Source: Notolepis coatsorum
Lineage: Eukaryota; Chordata; Actinopteri; Aulopiformes; Paralepididae
Direction of reading: 5' to 3'
Assembly (NCBI GenBank): GCA_963971535.1
Contig: OZ020589.1
Span: 97,712,384-97,776,383, forward strand
DNA: 64,000 nt
In this document: positions 20,378 through 33,261 of the stretch, in pieces
How positions within the stretch are numbered: position 1 is the stretch's first letter
Layout of the letters: each line of letters begins with the position of its first letter
Notes under the pieces: generated by a model
The model's input: the letters and a program-made list of their open reading frames with translations, nothing else
Database searches by the model: none
What the model was told of the DNA's origin: nothing
Program-made: the position numbers and the translations under genes

Positions 20378-22328
20378 CTCAACAATCAACATGCTTTATT
20401 GTGCCTAGAATTATCTCTGACAAATCTCAATGGCACAAGAATAACTTAAACATCAACCTGTAACAAAATAATAGCTCTCTTTTAAAATCTTATTGGACAA
20501 AAATAAATAACAAAATATATGAAATAGTAGAAAATAGAAAATCCAGCTTTAACAAATAATCTCTTATCTTGTCAATGTAAACAATAAAACAGTAACCACA
20601 AATATACTAATCTAATTATTTTAAAAGTGCACTATGCAGTTTTGGATTTTACATTTGCATAATTGCCATTAGTGAACATAACATAACATTTGATTACCTA
20701 AATCAAACCAAACACATTTTGAGGCACTGCATGAACCAAATATAAGCCTACTTTAAATGTTTGTAAACACAATTCCAGGCCCTGTCATTGTAAACAACCA
20801 CAGTGAAACGGCAACTTTTCACATATTTCTAGCTTTAAAGGCCCATGCATGTTGTATTTTTGTTCAATAAACAATGTGACTATAGGCCAACGGTGACTTT
20901 CATGAAGAGGGAAAAAAAAGATTGTCGAAATTGACCCAGTTTTAGCGTTTTTATCAAACATTTTGTCGACCCAACCACAACCACCACGCACGTGGATATT
21001 TTAATACATGGTTCATAACGTGCGTGTGTCATCTTAATGATGACGTCACACCAGGTACAGGGCAGCGAGGGGCGCTGAGAGTCACAGGCAGGTAGTGGCA
21101 GGAAGCAAAGAGCCTTGCTACTACTAGCCGAGGAGCTAGTATCTGTTTCACCTAACACTATTGCTCCGTGATCATAGCCATTTATCTCTAAAGCTAACCA
21201 CTATTTGTAAAAGCCACAACCACGTTACCATATTTGTAAATACTAATGTAAATCATTGTGTCATTGTACATATTGTGTATATAACGTTGGTAGCTAAGTT
21301 AGCTAGCTTGGTAGCCAGCATAGCATTCTCGAAACTCCTAACATGCCCCGATTTAAAATGGTTCTCTCCTCTTTGTATACCTTTGTCCTCACAAACAAAT
21401 TATTCTGCCAGGGAACTTATGGACACGACCGTAGTAACTTTAGTAGTTATAAGGTGTTTGAGCTTGTAACGTTAACGTTAGTTAGCTATCGTGGTAGCCC
21501 CTTTCGTTACTGATGCACCGAGTGCTATCCGAGGGGCTGCTATCGTATCAACATGCCGTGACGTGTAGCTTGCTAGCCGGCATGATGCGTGTGCAGTGCT
21601 TTGCCCCACAGGTCTGAGAAGAGGACCTGCACATTTTACTCGTTCCCCAAACTCCTCTACATGCCCCGATTTAAAATGGTTCACGACAGTAGACATAATG
21701 CTAATGTTAGCAGGGTAACGTTAACATTAGCCAGAGCCATATAGCCAGCATGGTACTATGACCCGGACGGGGATAAGGCATAAGGCGACAGCCTATAACA
21801 GACCAATAGCGGCTCCGTACTGAACAACAGGCTGCCTAGTGGTACATGTAGTTCTATTTTTACGACATAAAAAACCTTATAACTACCTTGTTTCAACCAA
21901 TTGTAGCTGGTCCATCGAAATCTCTCAGACGATTAAACCCATTTGCGTCTTGTAAGGCGTCCATTTGGATCAAGGAAATAGCTTTCTGCACTCGTCAAAC
22001 TCCATTGTAGTGGATCAGAAGTAGGGAAAAGTTACCTGAAGTGACGTCACGGCACTGATAGCGTCTGCTAAGCTTTTTCATTGGCTCCATACATGTTATT
22101 CGTACATGGACCTTTTTAACCCTTTCTGAGTGGAATTTCCGGCGTCAAATGGAAAAAAATAAATAATGAAAATAGATACCAATGATGTAAACTACCCATA
22201 ATTGGAGAGTAGGGTTTAACCTGCAAGTTGGCCTTTAAACAGTTTTCTAGGGTCCCAATTTAAAATGAAAAGTTTAAAGTTTCTCTCCCAAAGCTACATA
22301 GCTTTCTCTCTCTGCATAGCTGCATACT
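20378..22328. other. Non-coding stretch next to hAT transposase
   Basis: No gene seen. 21290-21730 is rich in gctagc/gttagc words. A 19-base phrase (ccccgatttaaaatggttc) occurs twice (21343 and 21663). A sequence of the type agtgcactatgcagttttgg at 20626 resembles ends of fish DNA transposons. The stretch may therefore be the 3' non-coding arm of the hAT element to its right, but no paired terminus was found. Confidence 0.35.
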
Positions 22329-24163
22329 TCAATCTTCTTCATCCTGCTTTTCTTCTTCATCCTCCTTGTCTGCCCATCGATATTTAGCTGTGGAGCTGAT
22401 CTTTCCCAGCAGTTTTCGGTTGCTCAACAAATAAGCATGAAAGTCTTTGCAAGACATGTCTTTCAAATTGTATTGCACAAATAGAATCCCCTTCAGTGAC
22501 TCAACAGACAGCTGGTTCCTCTCCTTGGTCCACTGGCTCTGTATCAGTGAGAAAACCCTCTCAACATTTGCATTGTGAGAGGAAAGTGCAAAGACAAACT
22601 GTGCAATCTTAAGTATTTCTGAGTAACTTTTGCTTTTGGCCTTCTCAAAATATTTGGTCCACTTCTGGTGCACCTGCAGGCCACTGAACTCCTCATCACG
22701 GTTGCACCTTTCTGTGAATCTCTTCAGATTGGTGACCTGGTCAAAACACTTGACATCATCAATTACCACCCCCTTCTCTCCTAGGAACTTGATGCAGGCC
22801 TCCACATCATTCCACTCTGGTGGCTCACTCAGATCCATCCACATTAATGTGGATCCATCCACATTAATGTGGATAACTCTTCCATGTTCCATGTTCCAGT
22901 CATCCACTTCTCCAGATACTCCAGACATGTACTGTACAGGCCTTGCACATCAGCACAGAACTGGTCATATTCCTTACCAAGTCCATCACTACGCTTTTGT
23001 GCCAGTAGTCCCTTAACTTTAAGGGACATGAAGTTGTTGCTCTTGCGTTCAAGAAGAATGGTGTGGATGCTGTTCATTATTTTCTTTACCTCCATAATGG
23101 AGTTCTTCTCCTTTTCCATGTCTTGAATGTGGGTATGGAACGCAGACATGAGTGAGTGCATGTGCCAGAGGTAGATCTCACTGAATTCGTTTTCAAAAAA
23201 CGTCTTGATCACTATGGGTGGTTTTTGCTGAGACAGAAAGAATGCCTTTAAAGCTGGAAACATCTGTATCATCCTCTCAATGCCTGGGAACAATGACAGC
23301 CACCTTGTCTTGCTGTGAGAAAGCATCCTTCTGTATTCAATGTCAACAAAAGCACAGTACTCCTTGCTCTCAGTGCGCACAGTGTAAATGTGGAAGTACT
23401 GGTCGATTTTGAACATGATATTCTCAAGGTCAATATCTATTGTGTCTGCCCCATGATGAACACAATTATTCAATATGTGTGCTGGGCAACACACACCGAT
23501 CAGAGTGTTCTTCTGCAGCAACCTCTTCAAATTTGCAAACACATTATTTCCCCCTTCATCACGTCGGATTCCTCCAACGTTTGTGTTGCAATTGTCGCCA
23601 GTAAATGCAATGCATTTTTCAGACAAATAGTTTTTTGCCAATGTTTCAATGAGATATTGTGCAATGGTTTCTGCTGTCTCATTTGGTGTGTCTTTAACCT
23701 TGATTAATTTTGTTTGCATGCCACCCCTCTTCCAGTCAAAGTACTGGATTATGATTGGGAATATTTTCACTGCTCCGTGGTTACTCCCGTCTGTAGAAAC
23801 ACCACAGTAGTGGATTTCTTTGAGTGCTTCATGTGCGACATCAATCGAGTGGGGCGCTATAACACCATTGACAATGGCTTCGGTTTTAGTGTGTGCACTA
23901 CTGAATTTTTTGGCAGTGTCAGAGTCTGGAAATGCTTTTTTTAGCAAGGCACTTGTGCAATCCATAGATCTGTAGCTGTTGTGATGTTTCACAGTGTGAA
24001 ATGCAAACGCACCCTCCTCTGCATTTACAGCATCCTCTGTTTTGCCTGGTCTAACAAAGAAGTCTGTCAACTTTGCAGACAAAATCTCACCTTGCACAGC
24101 TTTTCTATGTTTATCCGTGTCCATGTGCGCTTTAAGATCGCCTGCACCTATGCTATTTGTCAA
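22329..24163 (-). pseudogene. hAT-superfamily transposase, frameshifted
   Basis: Two overlapping minus-strand frames together give about 590 residues. The first (24163-22844) begins inside a zinc finger (DLKAHMDTDKHRKA). It carries the RNase-H-like core: CGVSTDGSNHG, 'AFTGDNCNTNVGG' and 'GVCCPAHILNNCVHHGAD'. The second (22928-22329) carries the C-terminal hAT dimerisation motif (SSHNANVERVFSLIQSQWTKER). They are put out of register by a perfect 20-bp tandem duplication at 22832-22871. The 5' end is cut off at 24163, where LINE sequence begins. It resembles the hAT transposases from which ZBED-like and SCAND3-like host proteins derive. It is dead as it stands. Confidence 0.8.
22832..22871. repeat. 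20-bp tandem duplication inside hAT gene
   Basis: Unit gatccatccacattaatgtg, present twice without mismatch. It contains the palindrome CCACATTAATGTGG. Twenty is not a multiple of three, so it shifts the transposase frame. Confidence 0.9.
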
Positions 24164-24179
24164 ACCAGGGGTACCCGGG

Positions 24180-24745
24180 ATCTTAAGAAGCTTGAAACTA
24201 AGTTTTGTCGTGGAAAACTCTGTCAGAATTTTAAATCAAATCAGGGGTGCTTTGAGCCTACCAGATGTTTCTATCCATGCACCAATCTGTTTTAATCAGA
24301 CTTACCTTGCCTGGAGTGGGAAGGGGCTAGCTTCCATTAAGGACTTATACATAGACTGTCACTTTGCATCCTTCGATCTACTAAAGAGGAAGTTTGAGTT
24401 GCCCAGCACCAACTGGCTCAGATTTCATAAAGTCATAAATTATGTTAGATCCAACGTTCAGGCTTTCGAAGGGTTCCCAATTGAACATTCTTTCTTTGAT
24501 ATTGCTGAGCCCTTGCGACAGGTGCCAGGTATCAGAGGGTACACTTTCTCATGCCTTCTGGTTTTGCCCTTCACTAACAGGATTCTGGGCCAAAATATTT
24601 GACTGGTACTCTAAGGCCTACAAGATAACTCTACAGCCGGGGGCAGAGCTCGCCATCTTCGGCTGCTCTGAGTCCTCTCTGAGCTTTCCTACAGCTGTGC
24701 AACAATCTTTGACATTGGGGACAACGGTTTTCTATTTCTAACTAA
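24180..24745 (+). pseudogene. Old Tx1/L1-like LINE ORF2 C-terminal fragment
   Basis: The translation matches the last quarter of the ORF2 at 2447-6187: 'GKGLASIKDLYIDCHFASF' against 'GKGLATIKDLYVDRHFASF', then the C-terminal finger CDRC...LSHAFWFCPSL. The first part reads in one frame to about 24520. The finger is in another frame from about 24505, with roughly 100 family residues missing between them. It is truncated at both ends, and its left edge meets the hAT gene. Confidence 0.8.
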
Positions 24746-24784
24746 TTTCTACCTCGATGTGTGCCGTTGGGTGCAGGAGGTGGG

Positions 24785-25697
24785 GGGGGGGAGGGGGGGC
24801 GCCGCGGTCCAGGACTCTTTTCATTCTTGCATGAGGAAGGATAATAAAGATGATATAGTGTTGATTTCAGGAAGATTCGATAATCAGGCGAAAAATTACA
24901 ACGTGTTTAGTGTATTCCACTAAAACGCTATTATCGCGTCTTTCCCTGGAATTACTCAGAAGCACCCAAACTATTCATATTCAAAACAGTATACAACGGA
25001 AATGTACAGATGAAAAAACAATCTGTTTTGTGGATGTTGACTGGAAGCAACTCACTGACAGTCGACGGGTGTATTAGACCCATAGATATAATATAAGACA
25101 TATTTTAAGTAAGGCTGTCAAATATATCGCGTTAATATCGCGTTAACTCCCGATTCTATTAATGCCACGAGCTGGGAGAGTGTGTGTGTGAGGGAGAGTA
25201 TGTGTGTGAGGGAGAGAGGGGGGTGTGTGATTAATCAGCCCTTGTGTGTGTGAATGTAACAAGTTCCTAACGTTTTCTTTCCCCTATTATTTCATGCACA
25301 CTTTATTCATTGTTTTAAATTATTATTTTCTTTTAAGTTATTTTGTGCATCACTCTGTTTTGAATTTGATGCAAATTTGCAATGCATGAGGGTCATCCTT
25401 TTGTGTTAAATGGCTGCACAAAGCAAGCATTTGTTGACTCGCATGTTGATAAGAGTATTAAAACTTGGAACTTGAAAAAGATCTGTTTAAGGTAAAAAAA
25501 AAGAAGAAAAAAAAATGCGATTAATTAGCGATTAATCGCGAGTTAACTATGGACAATCATGCGATTAATCGAGTTAAATATTTTAATCGTTTGACAGCAC
25601 TAATTTTAAGCACTCGCAAGTGAACAAAGCGCCCCATTGACTTACAGCGCTGGCGTAATAGCGCCCTCTGGCGCATTAAGCGATGGCACAGAATGAG
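24785..25697 (-). mobile_element. TTAA-type miniature element, copy A (interrupted)
   Basis: Sequence homologous to copy B at 26635-27050 in inverted orientation (shared words: gaaaaattacaacgtg, cctggaattactca, caactcactgacagtcgac). Its right end is GGCACAGAATGAG followed by TTAA (25698-25701), a piggyBac/Kolobok-type target. The left end is lost in a G-run near 24785-24815. A hAT MITE sits inside it. It landed at the TTAA of an L2-type LINE reading frame. Confidence 0.6.
25110..25602. mobile_element. hAT-type MITE with 8-bp duplication
   Basis: A 493-bp element with ends TAAGGCTGTCAAA and TTTGACAGCACTA (inverted). It is flanked by the 8-bp direct repeat ATTTTAAG at 25102-25109 and 25603-25610. 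The interior has short GCGATTAATCGC palindromes near both ends and no coding capacity. An 8-bp duplication is diagnostic of hAT. Confidence 0.9.
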
Positions 25698-25714
25698 TTA
25701 AGAACTTCTACTCG

Positions 25715-25905
25715 CGGGGCGCTCCAGTAGCACAAGATATAGCGCGCTGAGTCGCGAAGCGGTCGCCCCAGGTTCGTTTCCCAGTCCCGGTGGCCATTTG
25801 CCGCATGTCTTCCCTACCTCTCCTCCCGTTCTCCCTCTCTCCTCTATCGGTCCTGCGTTGCCAGAAAAAAGCTGTGAAATGCTAATAAAGATAATTAAAA
25901 AAAAT
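25715..25905 (+). mobile_element. tRNA-derived SINE with 12-bp duplication
   Basis: tRNA-like head with a B-box-like CAGGTTCGTTTCCC (about 25769), a pyrimidine-rich body and an A-rich end. It is flanked by the direct repeat AACTTCTACTCG at 25703-25714 and 25906-25917. The repeat is part of the LINE coding sequence, so the SINE inserted into the LINE. Confidence 0.85.
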
Positions 25906-26238
25906 AACTTCTACTCGTGCACAATAGAGAGCATCCTGACTGTTAACATCACCTCCTGGTTTGGGAATAGCACCGCACACGACCGCAGCAGACTACAGAG
26001 AGTGGCCCGTTCAGCCGAACGCACAATTGGAGGTGGGCGTCCCACTCTCCAGGACATTTATAACAAGCGTTGCAGGGCCAAGGCTAAGAGAATAACCAAA
26101 GACTCTAGTCACCCAAACAACTGCCTCTTTGAACTGCTGCGGTCAGGCAAGCGCTACCGGAGTCTCATGGAAAGTACAGAGAGACTCAGAAGGATCTTCT
26201 ATCCCCAGGCCATCAGGATGCTCAATGACTCCATGTAA
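25906..26238 (+). pseudogene. L2-type LINE ORF2, last 110 residues
   Basis: Open frame starting NFYSCTIESILT and ending in a stop at 26236-26238. It matches the conserved C-terminus of fish L2/Rex-like ORF2: CTIESIL, DRSRLQRV, LQDIYNKRC, KDSSHPNN, LFELL.SGKRYRSL and FYPQAIRMLN. The reverse transcriptase core is not present. This is a truncated relic. Confidence 0.8.
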
Positions 26239-26634
26239 CAACCCATCATCTACACTCATTGCACACACATCGACACACTCACCTTTAAACAAACACTCAC
26301 CTTAACACTCAATTTAGACACTTTAACATTACATTATGTATCTATTATTAAAGATATTTGCACATACATTCATACCTCATTTGCATTTGCACCTTACCTT
26401 GAGTTTTTTGTACCTCACTGTTTACTCATTTTTACTCACTGTACTTAGATTGTACCTAGGTTGTATATTGTATTGTATATTCCTCTTTACTTATTTTTTA
26501 CTTACTTTTTACCTACTTTCTTACTTACTTTTTTTTACTGTATGACAGAACCATGCATTTCACCGTAAAGTATGTGTATTTTATTGTGACAATTAATAAA
26601 CAAAGTTGAACCTTCATATGCGAGCGCCCATTAA

Positions 26635-27472
26635 CACATTGACCGCCAGCAGCAGGGGGCGCTTATCCCCCTTCAGCGCCAGGTCTTTATTCAATGGATA
26701 TAGTTTTAGACTGCGACATTTGCAAATGCTTAAAATATATCTTATATTATCTATGGGTCTAATAACGCCGTCGACTGTCAGTGAGTTGCTTCTCGTCAAC
26801 ATGCCCAAAACAGATTGTTTTTTCATCCGTACATTTCCGTTTACCGTTTTGAATAGAGTGTGGTTTGGGTGCTTTTGAGTAATTCCAGGAAAAAGACGAG
26901 AAAAAGGCATTTTAGTGTAATCCAGTCATCACGTTGTAATTTTTCGGCTGATTATCTAATCATCCTGAAATCAACGCTAGATTATCATTATTATATCTCG
27001 TCGTGCATACATGAAATGGCCCTCGTAGTGGGGCGCTCGCCCCTCCCCCCCCCCCCCCCCCCACCGCAGTCAACGGTAATAAGCACATACACCTACACAC
27101 AGATAGCTTTGATCGCGGTAGAAAGAAATATCAGATCAACGCAAGGTTTCATATAATAGAGTCCTTACCCAGCGATCATGTGCAGGCGGGGTTAGTATTC
27201 CATGCCGTCGTTGTAAAGGCCTGGCTCGCCTGAGTATTTAAACCCCGCCCGCACGGCTCAGATCGGCTCTTAAAACACACCAGCCCATTTCCAATGGGAT
27301 GCAATAGCTCCGCAAGGCAGTAGAGGGCGGTGTTGACCGTCTGCCTGCTCAGACAGGGTCTGAAGGGTATACAGAGGCTGCAGCTATGAATAGATATAGC
27401 GAATAAACGAAATAACGATCCCAAAAACGAGTTAACTCGTTTCTGGTGCTGAACGCATGGCGGGCAAAAAGA
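26635..27472 (+). mobile_element. TTAA-type miniature element, copy B
   Basis: Starts CACATTGACCGCC right after TTAA (26631-26634) and probably ends GGCGGGCAAAAAGAG before TTAA (27473-27476); an alternative TTAA is at 27432. About 840 bp. The left half is the inverse of copy A. There is a C-run at 27044-27062 and no coding. Ends and target fit piggyBac-like or Kolobok-like non-autonomous elements. Confidence 0.6.
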
Positions 27473-27778
27473 GTTAACTCATTTCTGGCGCAGATTGTGT
27501 TAAGCAGACTTTTTTTTTTTTTTTTAATCTTTTTCACCCTCCATTTTCCTCCGATTTTCCCCCATCCCAATGTTAGTCGTATGCCAATTCCCAGTCCCTT
27601 CCTGGTCGCTGCGCACTTACCCCCCACAGTCAGATCATCTGGGAGAGTGGAGGCTACCACGAGTACCACGTGCTTCCTCCGACACACGTCCAGCCAATCA
27701 CCGCTTCTTTTCACCTGGCAGCGCGGATTCTCATTGAGAGGGCGTAGCGTGTGGGAGGATCACACTATCCCCCTCAAG

Positions 27779-29278
27779 CAGGGTTCGAATTATCACCTGA
27801 GAGCTATGGGGGCCCCCTGCATTTTTTTTTTTTTTACAATTTTTTCCCTGAAATTGTGGCTGTTTTCGAAGTCATATTTAGAGGAATATCTCATTAGGAT
27901 TAGTCTAATACTAAGTAATAATGACATCACACAACAGTCTAATCATTAGACTATTGTCAGTCTCATTCTTAACCATCAATATTTGTTAATTTTCTTACTC
28001 ACCTCTGATATATAATGCCATATTTACATATTTGCATTTTGCATCTGATAAAATACAACAATTTAATTTGAAAAATTAGACCAAATTTATGAACTTGAAT
28101 TAACATTTATTTGTCTCTGCACTTATAAATCGAAAACTAACAAAATAATCTAATGGAAAATAAATAGTTGTATGGCACAACAGCAGCATTTATCAGGATA
28201 CAGTAAGTAACATTATCATCTGATAATAAAATGAACATAAAATAAATACTTGTATAAATCAAAATAAATAATGTTATAAACAAATGTGCACAGGTAATCA
28301 AGAACTGAATGAAAAATAAATTACAAGTCATAAGGGGGTTCAATTTGGTATACCGCAACCTTTCTTTAGCGACAGTATATGCTGCCCTGAATGAACTGGC
28401 TGTCTCCTTGAGCAAAGCAGATGTGATTTTGCTCACTTTTCTTGGAAGCACTTCCTTCTGGTTCTGACTTTCTATTTCTATAGCTTGCTTATGAGCAACG
28501 CTATCACTGTGCAAGTATATTTTCTTCCTCAACTGCTTGCTCTGAGAGCTAGTCACAGTCCCATTCATCCACTGCTCTGCCAAATGGGCTCCAAATGATT
28601 TATTTAACAATATCTTGGCGTTTTTACATGGAAGGCAGCCAATTAATGCATCCCTCCTTGGCAAATAACCAGCTATATTTATTTTTCCAAAAGTTCCACT
28701 GACTCGGACCCCAGCATTGTGGTGGTTGAGTAGCAGTCCAGGTCTAGTGGTGGAGACTCGGGTCTGGCAGTGGCAACCGGCGCGGTAACAATAACAGGTG
28801 CACTGCGCACAGGAGCAGCAGAGCTAACACTAGTACTAGCACTAGCAGTGTCAACTTCAGTGACAGTAGCGCTGCTAGCTGCTGCACTAACAGCGTCAGT
28901 CTTTGGCCTTTTTATAAAAACAAAGCTGTCCAGCTTTGTACAGCCTTGCGGCGGGTTGAGCCTTTTTTTTGGCGGCATGTGGCGTACTGTTTAGTGTTTA
29001 TGTTTTCAGTTGCAGGACACGGACCGGCAGCCTTCTGTTTACAGCAGCTGCTTGCTGCTTCTTCTTCACTAGGTTGGAGTAGCGTTAAACTTATGGGCGA
29101 CGCTCATGGGCGACGCATAGCGGCTTGGAGGTGAAATGCAGCCTATTCCACAACATTAATTACTCTGTTATTTTAAAAACTGAAAAGAAAAATATGATCT
29201 ATTAACAATTTATTTAGGTAACATAAATAATACTAATTCGTACATAAAAAAATTGGCCCCCTCATAATTCGAACACTG
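27779..29278 (-). mobile_element. 1.5-kb hAT element inside the SINE
   Basis: Ends CAGGGTTCGAATTAT and ATAATTCGAACACTG are inverted repeats (one mismatch in 15). The flanks are the perfect 8-bp duplication CCCTCAAG at 27771-27778 and 29279-29286. It carries only the 5' part of a transposase gene (28340-28978), so it is an internally deleted, non-autonomous copy. The rest is AT-rich. Confidence 0.92.
28340..28978 (-). pseudogene. hAT transposase N-terminal zinc-finger part
   Basis: The first frame (28978-28679) starts MPPKKRLNPPQGCTKLDSFV and is followed by an Ala/Ser/Thr/Val-rich linker. The second frame (28664 downward) holds 'CLPCKNAKIL', 'SDSVAHKQAIEI' and 'SSFRAAYTVAKERL'. This is the C2H2-like finger and following helix of the hAT group related to human KIAA1586 and ZNF862. 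A one-base shift in an A-rich run near 28685 separates the two frames. The catalytic core is absent. It lies inside the hAT element bounded by the CCCTCAAG duplication. Confidence 0.65.
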
Positions 29279-29505
29279 CCCTCAAGTCCTATCCGCGCTT
29301 AGCAGGCGCCCCGACCGAACTGTAGGAGTCGCTGTTTACAACGACCCGGACCCACCCCGCCAGCTTCTCCCACCCTCTAATACAGCCAATTGTATTAGTG
29401 CGGACGGCCAGCCAAGCTGGTGACAACCCCGGAGCTGTGAGCTGGATGTTGGTGACGAACGCAATCTCCGCTCGGCCACCTAACCGCCTTGTGTTAAGCA
29501 GACTT

Positions 29506-30676
<1,171 letters not shown>

Positions 30677-31034
30677 ATCATGTCATGTGTGTGCTTGTGC
30701 AGTATGTGACTATTAATTGGACTTTATCTGTCAGCTCAGCCTGGAGTGGGAGGGGCTGTGTTGACTGACTATAGAGGGGGCATGGTGGTTGCAGTCTATT
30801 ACCATGATATGTATTTATTTACATGATGTAAACATGACCTCTTGTCATCAGATCAGCAGCCTATGTGCATTCTGCAGCCTGTATCATTATGAGGGGATTA
30901 TATAGGGCTCAATGGGATTTCCTCACTAGAGAAGTAGCCCTGTTTTGGCTCTGTCGCTTCACCCACAAATAAATCGTGTAATAATGCAGAATCCCTTCAG
31001 ATGTATAGAGTAAACATAACAGTGTGTGTGCGTG

Positions 31035-31791
31035 CAGGGCCGCCTCAGGGGGTGTGCGAGCAGTGCGGTCGCACAGGCCCTCGCGGGAAGGGGGGCCTCG
31101 CAAAATAAAAAATAAAAATAAATTTAAAAAAAATATTTTTTTTTCTTTTTTTTATATTATTATTATTATTATTATTTTTTTTGCGAGGCCCCCCTTCCCG
31201 CGAGGCCCTTTTTCATCACAGACCTAAAATCTAGTTTTGCATATATGCTTATATATTTCACATTAGACACGTTTGTAGAATGTGTCTGACTTGTTCCTGG
31301 GTCTGCAGTGACATACTCACTATTGGAGCTCAGCCTCTGGGGCTCTGCAGCAGACATACTATTGGTTTCAACGAAGGGAGTGGTTAAACTTACATCATGT
31401 GTAGTACGCCGGCGTGAGTCAGCTGGGTTTGACTATTTCGCACGTGCAGCTTTTGACTATTATGCTTAGTTATGCCAGCCAAGGCGAAGAAAGAGGTCGG
31501 TCATTATCAGTCGGTCGGTCACCAAGGAACGTTGACGAAAGGCCTCTCGCTGGCGGGACAAATGGCCGGAGCCTTGTCATGGTATAGCCATGATGATGTC
31601 GGCTAGTAGCTAGCTTAGCTAAAGAATAACTAGCGTTAGCTAACCTAGAGACAGCGCATACAGCCAAGATGAAGAGGATGGTCGTTTGGCAGATGAACTT
31701 CGTCAGCTCCACGTGGTTGTCTCCATCCTCTTGGACGTTTGGTGAGTTTTTAACCTATTCTATTAACTCTATTCTATTCCCGCCGTGGACA

Positions 31792-31826
<35 letters not shown>

Positions 31827-32639
31827 AGCTAAACTGGCCGACTAGCTGTTGTAGTACTACTAGTAGCTAACGGTGTGTGGCATGGTGTCAGCACCTGTAT
31901 GAATGTAGCCGCATAGCTTGCTTCTGCGTTAGCTAATGGTTAGCGATAGCCTGGTTGAGCTAACTGTTAGCCAGTTAGCTGTTTAGCTGCCGGCTGCGCT
32001 CGGCTGGGAACGTTCGTTTGATGCTATCAGTTAGCCTTGAGTTAGCTGTTAGCTTGTGCTACGACCATTGACATTAGCCGTGAGAATAGCAGGGGGTTAT
32101 TTTTGTCCCGCCAGCGAGAGGCCTTTCGTCAATGTGGAGACCTGTGTTGCGGCCTTTCGCCCTGCGTTCCTTGGTGCAGGTAAGATGAATGAAAATCATG
32201 ACATTACCCCACTCTTCCTTCCTTCCCCTCCCGAATGTTTTGTTAATAACGATGTTTTTTTCCAGGCAAAACATATGTTACTTCACAACATTTGGAGATA
32301 CGACATGTGCTGTGTGTGAATTCATTGTCTTGGTCGTTTGTGTAGCTTGGGTAGCGTTGGGCCGTTGGCCAAAGCTGTGTGTGGCCTGGTGTCAGTAGCC
32401 TACCTGGCTAGCCTTTAGCTGTCGGCCATTGGCTCCTTGCTGCTTTGTTTTCTCTGGTATAGACCCTCTTCTCTTTGGATTTAAGTGTTGATCTTTGTCC
32501 TTTTGGATCTATGTATATTCATGTTGCCTTTGTGAAGTTATCTTTTCCTTCTGTTTTGTTCTTTCATTAAAAGTTGAATATCCTTTAGGGGGTCATCTTT
32601 GCTTATCTCTCTCATACATGCTCTCTCTCTAACACACAT

Positions 32640-32702
<63 letters not shown>

Positions 32703-33098
32703 AACACACACAGGCTGTGCTCGCTTAGTCTGTACCTAGTCAAGGATCTTCAGTCACAGTGCTCAGGTTCTGCCACTGTGTACTCTCTGTTTAGGGCCAA
32801 ATAGCATTTCAATTTCTTTCCAATGTGTCTCTCTCTCTGTACACTGTATATTGACTGTAGAACGGGAGCTCTCTCTCGCTCTCTCTCTTGCTATATGTTG
32901 ACTGTATCATGCCCAGCCTCGGGCAGCGCTATTATTTACGAATATGTTGACTGTATGAAAAAAATAAATAATAATAATAATAATAATATTATATAATTTT
33001 TTTTTTTTTTTTTTTTTTACCTTTTGGGGGGGGGGGGGGGGGGGGGGCCTCGCTTTTAAATCTCGCACAGGGCCTCGCATTCCTCCCAGGCGGCCCTG
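31035..33098. mobile_element. hAT-like element, TIR CAGGGCCGCCT
   Basis: Both ends read CAGGGCCGCCT inward and continue as related TGCGAGGCC-rich sequence. The flanks are TGTGCGTG and TGTGTGTG (7 of 8), within a GT tract, which weakens the duplication call. Inside are a foldback (31076-31207) and an inverted pair 31528-31558 / 32105-32136 (ccagcgagaggcctttcgtc). There are CT tracts at 31793-31823 and 32640-32698 and a G-run at 33026-33047. No transposase was recognised. Confidence 0.65.
31076..31207. repeat. Internal foldback of hAT-like element
   Basis: Arms gggcctcgcgggaaggggggcctcgca-type (31076-31103 and 31180-31207) flank an AT-rich spacer. They would form a strong hairpin of about 27 bp. 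Confidence 0.8.
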
Positions 33099-33261
33099 TG
33101 TGTGTGTGTATACATACTGTACATGTGTGTGTGTTGGTTATATTTGGAAGCCTGGGTAATGTTCACAGCCAAAGCCAAAGGTGAAGGCATTGGCAACATG
33201 TTTCTCTATCTGTGTATATCTATAATTGTCAGTCACCACATTTGGAGGGGACGCTGCTTCA

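Larger units (their letters stand above)
25702..26612 (+). mobile_element. L2-type LINE 3' part, split by a SINE
   Basis: Contains the C-terminal end of ORF2 and a 3' UTR ending ttgtgacaattaataaacaaagttgaac, the kind of tail seen in fish L2/Rex-like LINEs. A SINE (25715-25905) interrupts it. Its upstream part was separated by the insertion of copy A. Confidence 0.7.
27495..29505 (-). mobile_element. AFC-like fish SINE split by a hAT element
   Basis: The 17-bp direct repeat TTGTGTTAAGCAGACTT lies at 27495-27511 and 29489-29505. Between the repeats a SINE reads on the minus strand, from the head ggcggttaggtggccgagcgg (29488 downward) to its A-run (T-run on + at 27512-27525). Two halves remain, 29287-29488 and 27512-27770. 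They match the well-known long fish SINE that contains 'ggctcacagctccggggttgtcacc' and 'gtgaaaagaagcgg'. The middle is occupied by the hAT at 27779-29278. Confidence 0.88.
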
